DNA from: Bacteroidales bacterium | GTDB lineage: Bacteria; Bacteroidota; Bacteroidia; Bacteroidales; UBA932 | Length of the DNA stretch: 38,019 bases | Assembly (NCBI GenBank): GCA_021443515.1 | Contig: JABUTT010000194.1 | Coordinates: 1 to 38,019, forward strand | Reading direction: 5' to 3' | Shown here: piece after piece, positions 18,185 through 26,269 of the stretch | Position numbering within the stretch: the stretch's first letter is position 1 | How the letters are laid out: every line of letters begins with the position of its first letter | Position numbers and translations under genes: made by a program | The notes under the pieces: model-generated | The model's input: the letters and a program-made list of their open reading frames with translations, nothing else | What the model was told of the DNA's origin: nothing | The model's database searches: none

Positions 18185-19438
18185 TTACAAATAGATTAGC
18201 GTTGACATATTTGAAAAAACCTCGTTTGCCACACTCTGAACCTCTTCAGCTGTGACTGCTCCCACCTTGAGTGCCGCCACATTGTCGCTCGGGACACGAC
18301 CATAGCAGGTAAGACTCTTCGCCATACTCAGGGCCTGAGCCTCGCCACTGTCCTCCGCCACGGCAAGTTGGCCGAGAAGTTGCTTCTTTGCAGCTTTAAG
18401 AGCTTTCTCACTCAACGGTTTTCTTTGAAGTTTTGCTATTTCCCTGTGAACCGCCTTTATGCATTTTGAGAGATGTTCTTCCTCGCAACCGAGAATAATG
18501 GACACGATGCCCGTGTCGGCATATTGGGTGTAGTTGCATTCCACATTATACACCCATCCATATCTCTCCCTCAGGGATGAATTCAGTCTGGAGTTCATTG
18601 CAGGACCTCCAAGAATGTTGAAAAGAAGCGTGGCAGCAATACGTTTTCTCTCCTCGTAGAGCGAAGGAGCGTATGAGCCTATAATGCAATTCACGAGATT
18701 ATTGTCCTTGTTGACCTTCTCGAAAAAAGGCTTGTAGTACTTGAAAATATGGACGTCCTTAACCTTTGGGAGAGCTTCTGCAACAGGATCACAACCCTCC
18801 GGATGCGCCGTAGAATAATACTTTCGGGTGAGTCTCAACACCAGCCTCTCAAGATATTCCTCCTTGTAAGGAGCCACGATGACAAAGGCCGTGTTTGCCG
18901 GCACGAAAAACTCTTTCCTGAAAGCTACGAGCTGTTCCGAAGTGATTGACCTCACGCTTTCCTCAGTTCCGAGAATGCGCTTTGATAGAGGGTGGCCAGC
19001 AAAAAGTTTTTCTTCAAAAACATCATATATGTCCTCCGAAGGCGAATCCCTATATGTGTCGATTTCGTCTATCACCACGCCTTTTTCCTTCTCCACCTCA
19101 GCAGAAGGGAAGGTTGCATCGGTTGCAAGTTCAAAGAGAAGGTCTGCCGCCTTGAGTATATCATCCTTGAGAACTGTGGCATGGAAGGTAATGTCTTCCT
19201 TGCTTGTGTAGGCATTGAGTTCTCCCCCAAGCGAATCGAGGTAAGAACTTATTTTTGAGGCGGATTTGCGGGTAGTTCCCTTGAATATGGTATGTTCCAC
19301 AAAGTGCGCAAGGCCCTCGGGATATTTGCCATCTTCAACAACCGTTCCCGACCTTACGCTCAATGCAGTGTAGGCAACTTTGCCATAACTCTGTCTGACC
19401 GCGTATTTTATTCCCTCGGGGGAAATTCCTGATTTCAT
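18185..19438 (-). CDS. M16 family zinc peptidase (insulinase/processing-peptidase type)
   Basis: HxxEH motif in GLAHFVEHTIFKGT; downstream EKGVVIDEIDTYRDSPSE. Confidence 0.93.
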   Translation of the reverse strand: MKSGISPEGIKYAVRQSYGKVAYTALSVRSGTVVEDGKYPEGLAHFVEHTIFKGTTRKSASKISSYLDSLGGELNAYTSKEDITFHATVLKDDILKAADLLFELATDATFPSAEVEKEKGVVIDEIDTYRDSPSEDIYDVFEEKLFAGHPLSKRILGTEESVRSITSEQLVAFRKEFFVPANTAFVIVAPYKEEYLERLVLRLTRKYYSTAHPEGCDPVAEALPKVKDVHIFKYYKPFFEKVNKDNNLVNCIIGSYAPSLYEERKRIAATLLFNILGGPAMNSRLNSSLRERYGWVYNVECNYTQYADTGIVSIILGCEEEHLSKCIKAVHREIAKLQRKPLSEKALKAAKKQLLGQLAVAEDSGEAQALSMAKSLTCYGRVPSDNVAALKVGAVTAEEVQSVANEVFSNMSTLIYL

Positions 19439-20154
19439 TTCTTTTTCGGAATCTTCTTATCCTTATACATATAGAGAGTATGGTCGGAGCATCCTATGTA
19501 CATCTTGTAGGAATGTGAAACTCCATAAGTGGGGTTTGACGGACAGATATCATAGACGACCACCTTGTCGGGGTCAGCCGATTCCATTGCCTCGATAATT
19601 TTACTACTGTCGGTGATGATCTCGGCAGTTCTCGGAATTTTGTTGAACGATGCAAGGGTGGCGAGATTTCCGTAGGCATAACTATCCCTTTCAGTGGCCT
19701 TGCGAATAAATTCCTGCATAAATTCCACAAGAATTGGGAAGAAATAGACATTCTGCTCTGAAAGTTCCTCGGCATTGCCCACGGGAACGGTCACTATATT
19801 TATATTATGGTCCGTGCCCGTCTTGAAAGCATCCAGAACTCTGATACCGCTTCCTTCCTCGCCGGGATATTTCGATATGTTCGTCACAACAAAATAGTAT
19901 TCCGGCTTGCCTTTCAAGGTTTGATACTCTCCGTATGTACAGAATTCATAGGGAGAAATCTCCCACCTCGTATCCACCGCATCACGAAGTACCTTGTCGT
20001 AGAAAATATTGCCTGTAAGTACGAATTTCGTGGTTTTCTCCATAAAATCCGCAATCTCGTGGCGCTTTGTATAAACCTTTGCAGCAGTCTGTCCAAAAGC
20101 CGACAAATCTATCATTGCACATGCAACGCAAAGTGCGAATAAGGTCTTTTTCAT
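19435..20154 (-). CDS. Secreted protein of unknown function
   Basis: Signal peptide MKKTLFALCVACAMIDLSAFGQ; 4-bp ATGA overlap with the M16 gene; no family recognised with confidence. Confidence 0.75.
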   Translation of the reverse strand: MKKTLFALCVACAMIDLSAFGQTAAKVYTKRHEIADFMEKTTKFVLTGNIFYDKVLRDAVDTRWEISPYEFCTYGEYQTLKGKPEYYFVVTNISKYPGEEGSGIRVLDAFKTGTDHNINIVTVPVGNAEELSEQNVYFFPILVEFMQEFIRKATERDSYAYGNLATLASFNKIPRTAEIITDSSKIIEAMESADPDKVVVYDICPSNPTYGVSHSYKMYIGCSDHTLYMYKDKKIPKKK

Positions 20155-20158
20155 ATAT

Positions 20159-20173
20159 CGATAAATTTTATCG
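20159..20173. promoter_or_regulatory. 15-bp palindrome CGATAAA-T-TTTATCG next to start codon
   Basis: Read directly: cgataaattttatcg; 7-bp arms around one central base, 4 nt upstream of the minus-strand ATG (20152-20154). Confidence 0.5.
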
Positions 20174-20289
20174 TTATCACTAAGATATTACCCAACAAAT
20201 AGTAACACGCAAATATATAGTATATATCTGAAATAAGCAAGTTTAGAGAGATAAACTCTCAATTTCAGGAAATTCTGTGGCACTTCTTA

Positions 20290-20440
20290 GTTGCCTCCAA
20301 GCTTTGTTGGCAGCTCTCCTCCGGAGGACTTCCGCTCCGCTCCATTCCTCCCACTGCGCTACGCTTGCGGGTCCATCCCTCTAACGGTCCGAGGGTGGAC
20401 ACGGTCCCCGGAGAAGACTGCCAAACGCTTCTACGGCAAC
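20290..20440. repeat. Imperfect inverted-repeat element of about 150 bp with internal hairpins
   Basis: Left arm gttgcctccaagctttgttggcagctctcctccgga; reverse complement of right arm gttgccgtagaagcgtttggcagtcttctccgggg. Internal stem gtccatccct (20371-20380)/agggtggac (20392-20400) and palindrome TCCTCCGGAGGA near 20317-20328. Confidence 0.7.
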
Positions 20441-20542
20441 AAGCTCCCATCGCAACCGACTCAGCGAGGATAGCCGTTCCTTCGTGCTCCCCGTAGCTGA
20501 GATGGTAGTAGCCGAATCGCATATATTGAGAGACTCCGTCGC

Positions 20543-20580
20543 GACCTCGGACGAAAAACGGCTAAAATCGTCCGAGCCTA
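20543..20580. repeat. 38-bp palindromic direct repeat, copy 1
   Basis: gacctcggacgaaaaacggctaaaatcgtccgagccta; 9-bp perfect arms ctcggacga/tcgtccgag, 13-nt loop. Confidence 0.95.
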
Positions 20581-20625
20581 AAACCACACCCCCACTGCAG
20601 GGCCTTCTATGGCACATCGTAAACT

Positions 20626-20663
20626 GACCTCGGACGAAAAACGCCCAAAATCGTCCGAGCCTA
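20626..20663. repeat. 38-bp palindromic direct repeat, copy 2
   Basis: gacctcggacgaaaaacgcccaaaatcgtccgagccta; differs from copy 1 at two loop positions, stem bases identical; 83-bp period. Confidence 0.95.
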
Positions 20664-20686
20664 TGTTACGCTTCGGTGAAAAGAAC

Positions 20687-20720
20687 AAAAAAACAGCAAG
20701 TACCGCAAATGATACTTGCT
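20687..20720 (-). terminator. Rho-independent-type terminator downstream of ppdK
   Basis: Minus strand AGCAAGTA-N10-TACTTGCT followed by GTTTTTTTGTT (stem arms at 20695-20702 and 20713-20720). Confidence 0.75.
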
Positions 20721-20782
20721 GAATTTTATTTGGAGAGGCGAGCAGGCCTCAATAGCGACCTGCACCGCGAAAATATATGCGA

Positions 20783-23506
20783 TTAGGCCTCGATTGCAGC
20801 CTGCGCGGCAGCGAGACGTGCGATTGGAACGCGGAATGGTGAGCAAGAAACGTAGTTCAGGCCGATTGAAGCGCAGAACTTAACGGATGCAGGGTCACCA
20901 CCATGCTCACCGCAAATGCCACATTTGAGGTTGTTGCGTGTTGCACGACCATTTGTCACTGCATAGTCAACGAGTTTACCCACGCTCTTGGTGTCGAGAG
21001 TCTTGAATGGGTCAGCGTCGAGAATCTTGTTGCCAAGATAGTCGCCCATGAAGGTGCTGACGTCATCACGTGAGAAACCGAATGTCATCTGGGTAAGGTC
21101 GTTTGTACCGAATGAGAAGAACTCTGCGGTACGAGCCATTCTGTCGGCTGTAAGGGCAGCACGAGGTATTTCAATCATAGTACCGAACTTGTAGTCGATA
21201 TTCTCGAGAGTCTTGCTCTCAACCTCTGCCTTGACTTTCTCGCAGATAGCCTTCTGGAAACGAAGCTCGCGCTCGGAAATTGTCACAGGAATCATAATCT
21301 CAGGCTGTGGGTTGAAACCTTCTTTCTTAAGTTCTGCCGCAGCGGTGAAAATAGCCCTGAACTGAGTTTCTGAAATCATTGGGTAAGTGACGTGGAGACG
21401 CACTCCGCGGTGTCCCATCATAGGATTGACCTCATGGAGAGCCTCGCCCCTCTTGTCGATATCTGCCTCTGAAATGTGGAGTTCCTTAGCAAGTTCCTGT
21501 TTCTTGTCGTGAGTCTGAGGAACGAACTCGTGAAGAGGTGGGTCGAGAAGACGGAAGGTAACAGGCTTGCCGTCCATAACCTTCATTGTGCCCTTGACTG
21601 AAGCCTTGATATATGGCTCAAGCTCTGCAAGCGCGCTGCGACGCTCATCATCAGTCTTCGAAAGAATCATCTTGCGGAGTTTTGAAAGCGGAGTCTCTGA
21701 ATTGCTGCCGTAGAACATGTGCTCGATACGGAAGAGGCCGATACCTTCTGCTCCGAATGAGAGAGCGCGTGCAGCATCCTCAGGAGTATCTGCGTTTGTG
21801 CGAACACCCATCTTGCGGAACTTGTCGGCGATTTCCATAAACTTCACGAAACGTGGGTTGTTGGAAGCATCCATTGTAGCGATGCCCTCAGCATAAACGG
21901 CACCCTTTGCACCATTGAGTGAGAATGTATCGCCTTCGTGATATATCTTGTCTGAACCTGCGAAAGAAACTTCCTTCTTCTCAAGGTCAATCTTCATAGT
22001 CTCGCAACCTACGATGCAGCACTTACCCCATCCGCGAGCCACGAGAGCAGCGTGTGAAGTCATACCGCCCTTCTGAGTGAGGATACCTACGCAAGCACGC
22101 ATACCTTCAACATCCTCAGGAGAGGTTTCCTCACGAACAAGGATGACTGCTTTCTTTGCAGCTGCAGCGGCTACTGCGTCAGCATTTGTGAACACGATAG
22201 TTCCTACCGCGCCACCCGGAGAAGCAGGGAGACCGAGCGCAACAGCCTTTGCTTTCTTCTCTGAAGCAGGGTCAAGGATTGGGTGGAGAATTTCGTCGAG
22301 CTGAGAAGGAGAAACCCTCTTGACTGCTGTCTTCTCGTCAATCATACCTTCCTCAAGCATATCCATTGCCATATTGAGGGCTGCAAGACCTGTTCTCTTG
22401 CCCACACGGCACTGGAGCATCCAAAGTTTGCCTTCCTGGATAGTAAACTCGATGTCCTGCATATCGTTGAAGTGACCTTCGAGGTGAAGACGAATGTCGT
22501 CAAGTTCCTTGTAAACTGCAGGCATTGCCTCTTCGAGAGATGCAAGGTGCTTGTTCTGCTCGCTCTTTGTTGCGATGTTGAGCGGGTTCGGAGTGCGGAT
22601 ACCAGCAACGACATCCTCACCCTGTGCGTTGATGAGCCACTCGCCATAGAACTTGTTGTCACCATTGGCAGGGTTACGAGAGAAAGCCACACCTGTAGCT
22701 GAAGTCTCGCCCATATTTCCGAAGACCATTGACTGAACGTTTACTGCTGTGCCCCAATCATCAGGAATACCCTCAATCTGACGGTACTTGATTGCACGCT
22801 TTCCGTTCCAAGACTTGAATACGCCACCGATTGAACCCCAAAGCTGAGCCTCTGCATCATCAGGGAATTCTACTCCGAGAACTTCCTTGATACGAACTTT
22901 GAAAGCCTCAGCAAGAGTTTTGAGTTCTTCTGCAGTGATTTCCGTATCAAGTTTGTAGCCCTTAGCCTCTTTGAGTTCTTCCATCATCTTGTCGAGTTGC
23001 TGGCGGATAGCCTTGCCATCTTCAGGCTCGATACCCTCTGCCTTCTCCATTACGACGTCTGAGTACATCATGATGAGACGACGATATGCATCATATACGA
23101 AGCGTGGGTTGCCTGTTTTCTTGATGAGTCCCGGGATGGTCTTAGAGCAAAGACCGATGTTGAGGATGGTATCCATCATACCCGGCATTGAACTTCTTGC
23201 GCCTGAACGGCAGCTTACGAGAAGAGGATCATTCTCATCGCCGAATTTCTTGCCCATGATTGCCTCTGTAGCCTTGAGAGCCGCAGCGACATCCTTCTTG
23301 AGTTCTTTTGAATAGCCACCGCCGAGTTCATAATACTCTGTGCAGCAGGCAGTTGTAATTGTAAAACCTGCAGGAACAGGCATACCGAGAAGACTCATCT
23401 CAGCGAGGTTTGCACCCTTACCGCCGAGGAGTTCGCGCATTTTGCCATTGCCTTCAGCCTTCTTTCCGCCAAAGCAATAGACTCTTTTTACTGTTTCGTT
23501 TGCCAT
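20783..23506 (-). CDS. ppdK: Pyruvate, phosphate dikinase
   Basis: MANETVKRVYCFGG...LGGKGANLAEMSLLGMPVPAGFTITT; catalytic-His region GGMTSHAALVARGWGKCCIVG; C-terminal GICGEHGGDPASVKFC. Confidence 0.97.
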   Translation of the reverse strand: MANETVKRVYCFGGKKAEGNGKMRELLGGKGANLAEMSLLGMPVPAGFTITTACCTEYYELGGGYSKELKKDVAAALKATEAIMGKKFGDENDPLLVSCRSGARSSMPGMMDTILNIGLCSKTIPGLIKKTGNPRFVYDAYRRLIMMYSDVVMEKAEGIEPEDGKAIRQQLDKMMEELKEAKGYKLDTEITAEELKTLAEAFKVRIKEVLGVEFPDDAEAQLWGSIGGVFKSWNGKRAIKYRQIEGIPDDWGTAVNVQSMVFGNMGETSATGVAFSRNPANGDNKFYGEWLINAQGEDVVAGIRTPNPLNIATKSEQNKHLASLEEAMPAVYKELDDIRLHLEGHFNDMQDIEFTIQEGKLWMLQCRVGKRTGLAALNMAMDMLEEGMIDEKTAVKRVSPSQLDEILHPILDPASEKKAKAVALGLPASPGGAVGTIVFTNADAVAAAAAKKAVILVREETSPEDVEGMRACVGILTQKGGMTSHAALVARGWGKCCIVGCETMKIDLEKKEVSFAGSDKIYHEGDTFSLNGAKGAVYAEGIATMDASNNPRFVKFMEIADKFRKMGVRTNADTPEDAARALSFGAEGIGLFRIEHMFYGSNSETPLSKLRKMILSKTDDERRSALAELEPYIKASVKGTMKVMDGKPVTFRLLDPPLHEFVPQTHDKKQELAKELHISEADIDKRGEALHEVNPMMGHRGVRLHVTYPMISETQFRAIFTAAAELKKEGFNPQPEIMIPVTISERELRFQKAICEKVKAEVESKTLENIDYKFGTMIEIPRAALTADRMARTAEFFSFGTNDLTQMTFGFSRDDVSTFMGDYLGNKILDADPFKTLDTKSVGKLVDYAVTNGRATRNNLKCGICGEHGGDPASVKFCASIGLNYVSCSPFRVPIARLAAAQAAIEA

Positions 23507-23600
23507 AATTGTATTTTTTTGTTTGAATTAGCTAAAAAAACGCTCCTCAAGAGAAAAGCGCGCAAAGATAGTAAATTTTTGGGAATATTCCTAAAAGGAA

Positions 23601-24725
23601 TCAATCCTCCCCTTCAGAAGTCTGGGTGGTGAGGAGCATATCAAGAATCTGAGCCACCGCTCCCCCGTTGCCGTTAAGGATTTTCAGCCCCTTGTGAGAA
23701 AGTGTAGGCTTGCCGACAGTGTAGTAGGCGACCTCCTGAAGAAGAAGCTCGGTGTCCACATAGTCCCTGTCGTATGATGAAACCTGCAAAAGCATGCCCG
23801 GAATCTCGCTGAAAAGGATTTCAACTATGTTTTTCGAAGGATTCTGGCTTTCAAGAGAACCGGTGGAAAGGTCAAGTCCACAACCTCCTTCAGTAAGACG
23901 TGAAGCCGCATAATAGAGACCTCCGCTACCCACCTGAGCGGCACTGAGGGCGATTCCGTCCTTGATGAACTCACGACATATCTGATAGCAGTCGCTGAAA
24001 TAGGCAGAGTCGCCAATGAGTGGCGCGCCCGAACCCACGTGAGAGATAAACGAAGAAAAGGCGCTTCCGGCAAGAGCAGGGGCCGACTGGTCGAACGGAA
24101 TGTAAATCACATAACTCTCCTCTTCCGGAACAAGAGCCTCGTCACATATCTTCTCCTGGGTGATATAGGCATCCTCATAATGCTGCTCGAAACCATCGTA
24201 GGCACTCGAAATAAAGTCCATAAAACCCCTGTCGGAATGCACCCCCGTACAAAAGGCCTCAAATGAACATTTGCCGTGCTTTTCGATGGCATATTCGCTG
24301 ATTTTCACCGAAAGACCGCTTAGAAATTCCGAGGCGGCGGCAACACTATTGTAGAGAGAGGCTGCATTTCCGATTTTTTCGATGTCCCAGTTCCATCTCA
24401 GGCCGATTTCAATCTCCTGCAAAGAAAAAATTCCCTCGCAGAACAAGGTCTCGAGAATTGCTGCCGAGAGGTCTCTGAGGGTGCAGAATTCACTGTGGGT
24501 AAGAGAGAAACTTTTACTTCCAGAATGGATTTTTGAGTTGAGTGCATTGCCATATTTTTCCACCCGGGATGTTTCATAATCCGGTTCCGCCAAGTCCTCG
24601 AGTATGCTTTCATCCACAATGGTCTGAGGAGATGGATATGCTTCGCAGGACTCGTCAAGCAATTCCCTGAGGGTAAGATCCTCGGGAACTCCGTCAATTA
24701 TGAATTTGGAATCAAGAATAGACAT
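23601..24725 (-). CDS. Divergent PurL / AIR-synthase-related (AIRS_C-like) protein
   Basis: C-terminal GDSAYFSDCYQICREFIKDGIALSAAQVGSGGLYYAASRLTEGGCGLDL...EILFSEIPGMLLQVS matches the SAHDVSdGGLa.al.E...G...LFsEspgr pattern of PurL-type AIRS_C domains; N-terminal half much diverged. ATG at 24725 chosen. Confidence 0.6.
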   Translation of the reverse strand: MSILDSKFIIDGVPEDLTLRELLDESCEAYPSPQTIVDESILEDLAEPDYETSRVEKYGNALNSKIHSGSKSFSLTHSEFCTLRDLSAAILETLFCEGIFSLQEIEIGLRWNWDIEKIGNAASLYNSVAAASEFLSGLSVKISEYAIEKHGKCSFEAFCTGVHSDRGFMDFISSAYDGFEQHYEDAYITQEKICDEALVPEEESYVIYIPFDQSAPALAGSAFSSFISHVGSGAPLIGDSAYFSDCYQICREFIKDGIALSAAQVGSGGLYYAASRLTEGGCGLDLSTGSLESQNPSKNIVEILFSEIPGMLLQVSSYDRDYVDTELLLQEVAYYTVGKPTLSHKGLKILNGNGGAVAQILDMLLTTQTSEGED

Positions 24726-24774
24726 TGCTTCAAAAATCACTCTTTCAACAAATCAAAAGTTGCATATCCAACTC

Positions 24775-24801
24775 CAAAGATAATAGTTTTTCTTAAATTT
24801 G
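24775..24801. promoter_or_regulatory. Candidate divergent promoters (PurL-like gene / folC)
   Basis: Minus TATCTTTG (24775-24782) and plus TAAATTTG (24794-24801); no clear -33 TTG seen for either. Confidence 0.45.
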
Positions 24802-24820
24802 CGACTGCGAAGAAGATATT

Positions 24821-26269
24821 ATGAAAGAAAGATATTCCGAGAAAGCATATAATGAACTGATTGAGGACCTGTTCAGTCGTCATCAGAGTTTTCAGACCGC
24901 TGGCAGTAAGGCCTACAAGCCGGGACTTGCAAGGGTGCTTCAATATGATGCTCGTCACGGAAAACCTCACGGCAAATATCCCTGCATCCACATCGCAGGC
25001 ACCAATGGAAAGGGTTCCACCGCTCATTTTCTCGCATCCATACTCCAGAAGGCGGGACTTCGCACAGGCCTTTACACCTCGCCCCACATCATCGACTTCA
25101 CCGAAAGAGCAAGAATCATAGAGAAAGACGAATGTCTAACCATACCTAAAAAGTGGGTTTTCAATTATTTATGCACACACAAGGAAGAATTTGACGATGC
25201 AGGATTTTCTTTCTTTGAAATAACCACGATGATGGCTTTCGAGTGGTTTGCCAAGGAAAAAGTGGATATTGCAGTAATTGAAACAGGACTCGGAGGAAGG
25301 CTCGACACTACCAACATAATCAATCCCCTCTTGAGCATAATCACATCCATAGGCCTCGACCACACGGATATACTCGGCCCGACTTTGGAAGACATAGCAA
25401 GGGAGAAGGCCGGCATTATCAAGGAGCGAGTTCCCGTTGTCGTGGGAGAGAATCTCAGAGGCACATTCGACATCTTCAAAAAGGCCGCAGAAGAGCGTGG
25501 AAGCAGGATATTCCCGGTTGGAGAAGGGTTTACGGGCTGCATTTTCCCGGAAATCAACGACAGCCTTCTCAACGAAATGGACCTGAAGGGAGGTTATCAG
25601 AAAATGAATCTGAGGACAGTAAGGACGGCTCTTGAGGTGATTGCCAAAAACCTCGTCCAAAATCCCGTTCAAACAAAAATCGCTCAGGCCCTGCAAATGC
25701 TCACAAAAGAGAAAGTCCGTGATGCCATTATCCATTGCGCAGAGGTTACGGACTTGAAGGGCAGATGGCAGATTCTTAGGCAAAATCCCCTCGTCATCGC
25801 CGATATGGGCCACAATGCAGCCGCCCTTGAAGGCAATTTTGAGCAACTCTGCGGGTTTTCGAAGGTTGAAAGCCCTATTATAATTTTTGCCAAAGCCCGC
25901 GACAAAGATTTGGTGCCGATAATACCTCTGTTTCCGAAAAATGCCCGCTTCATTTTCACGCAGGCAAAGGGAGCGAGGGCTCTACCGGCAGAGGAGTTGA
26001 AGGCGCAGGCGATTGCTCTTGACCCCGAGAGGGAGGCTTTTGCCACGGCGGTGGTAGAGCCCGAGCCCGCAAAGGCTCTCGAAATAGCGCTTGAAATGGC
26101 TACGAAACGTCCGACAGCCTCCGAAGAGCCAAGCGGCAAGCCCGAGGACGAAGCACACGACTGCGAAATGGCGACGGACAAAAATACCGCCACTGTAATC
26201 TACATAGGCGGTACTTCATTCATTCTCCAGGAACTTCCCGGAATTTCTATTTCTGACGGAAGTAAATAG
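24821..26269 (+). CDS. folC: Bifunctional folylpolyglutamate/dihydrofolate synthase
   Basis: HIAGTNGKGSTAHFLASIL, TSPHIIDFTERARI, ETGLGGRLDTTNII, SIGLDHTDILGPTLEDIAREKAGIIK, MGHNAAA. Confidence 0.95.
   Translation: MKERYSEKAYNELIEDLFSRHQSFQTAGSKAYKPGLARVLQYDARHGKPHGKYPCIHIAGTNGKGSTAHFLASILQKAGLRTGLYTSPHIIDFTERARIIEKDECLTIPKKWVFNYLCTHKEEFDDAGFSFFEITTMMAFEWFAKEKVDIAVIETGLGGRLDTTNIINPLLSIITSIGLDHTDILGPTLEDIAREKAGIIKERVPVVVGENLRGTFDIFKKAAEERGSRIFPVGEGFTGCIFPEINDSLLNEMDLKGGYQKMNLRTVRTALEVIAKNLVQNPVQTKIAQALQMLTKEKVRDAIIHCAEVTDLKGRWQILRQNPLVIADMGHNAAALEGNFEQLCGFSKVESPIIIFAKARDKDLVPIIPLFPKNARFIFTQAKGARALPAEELKAQAIALDPEREAFATAVVEPEPAKALEIALEMATKRPTASEEPSGKPEDEAHDCEMATDKNTATVIYIGGTSFILQELPGISISDGSK

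Noticed and set aside
20265-20617. ORFs 20265-20522(-), 20291-20473(+), 20381-20617(-)
   Set aside because: Overlap the inverted-repeat element on both strands, low-complexity S/R/P-rich products and no recognisable domain.
20543-20663. CRISPR-like pattern (two 38-bp repeats separated by 45 bp)
   Set aside because: Only two units, strongly palindromic repeats, no cas genes in the window; better read as a palindromic dispersed repeat.
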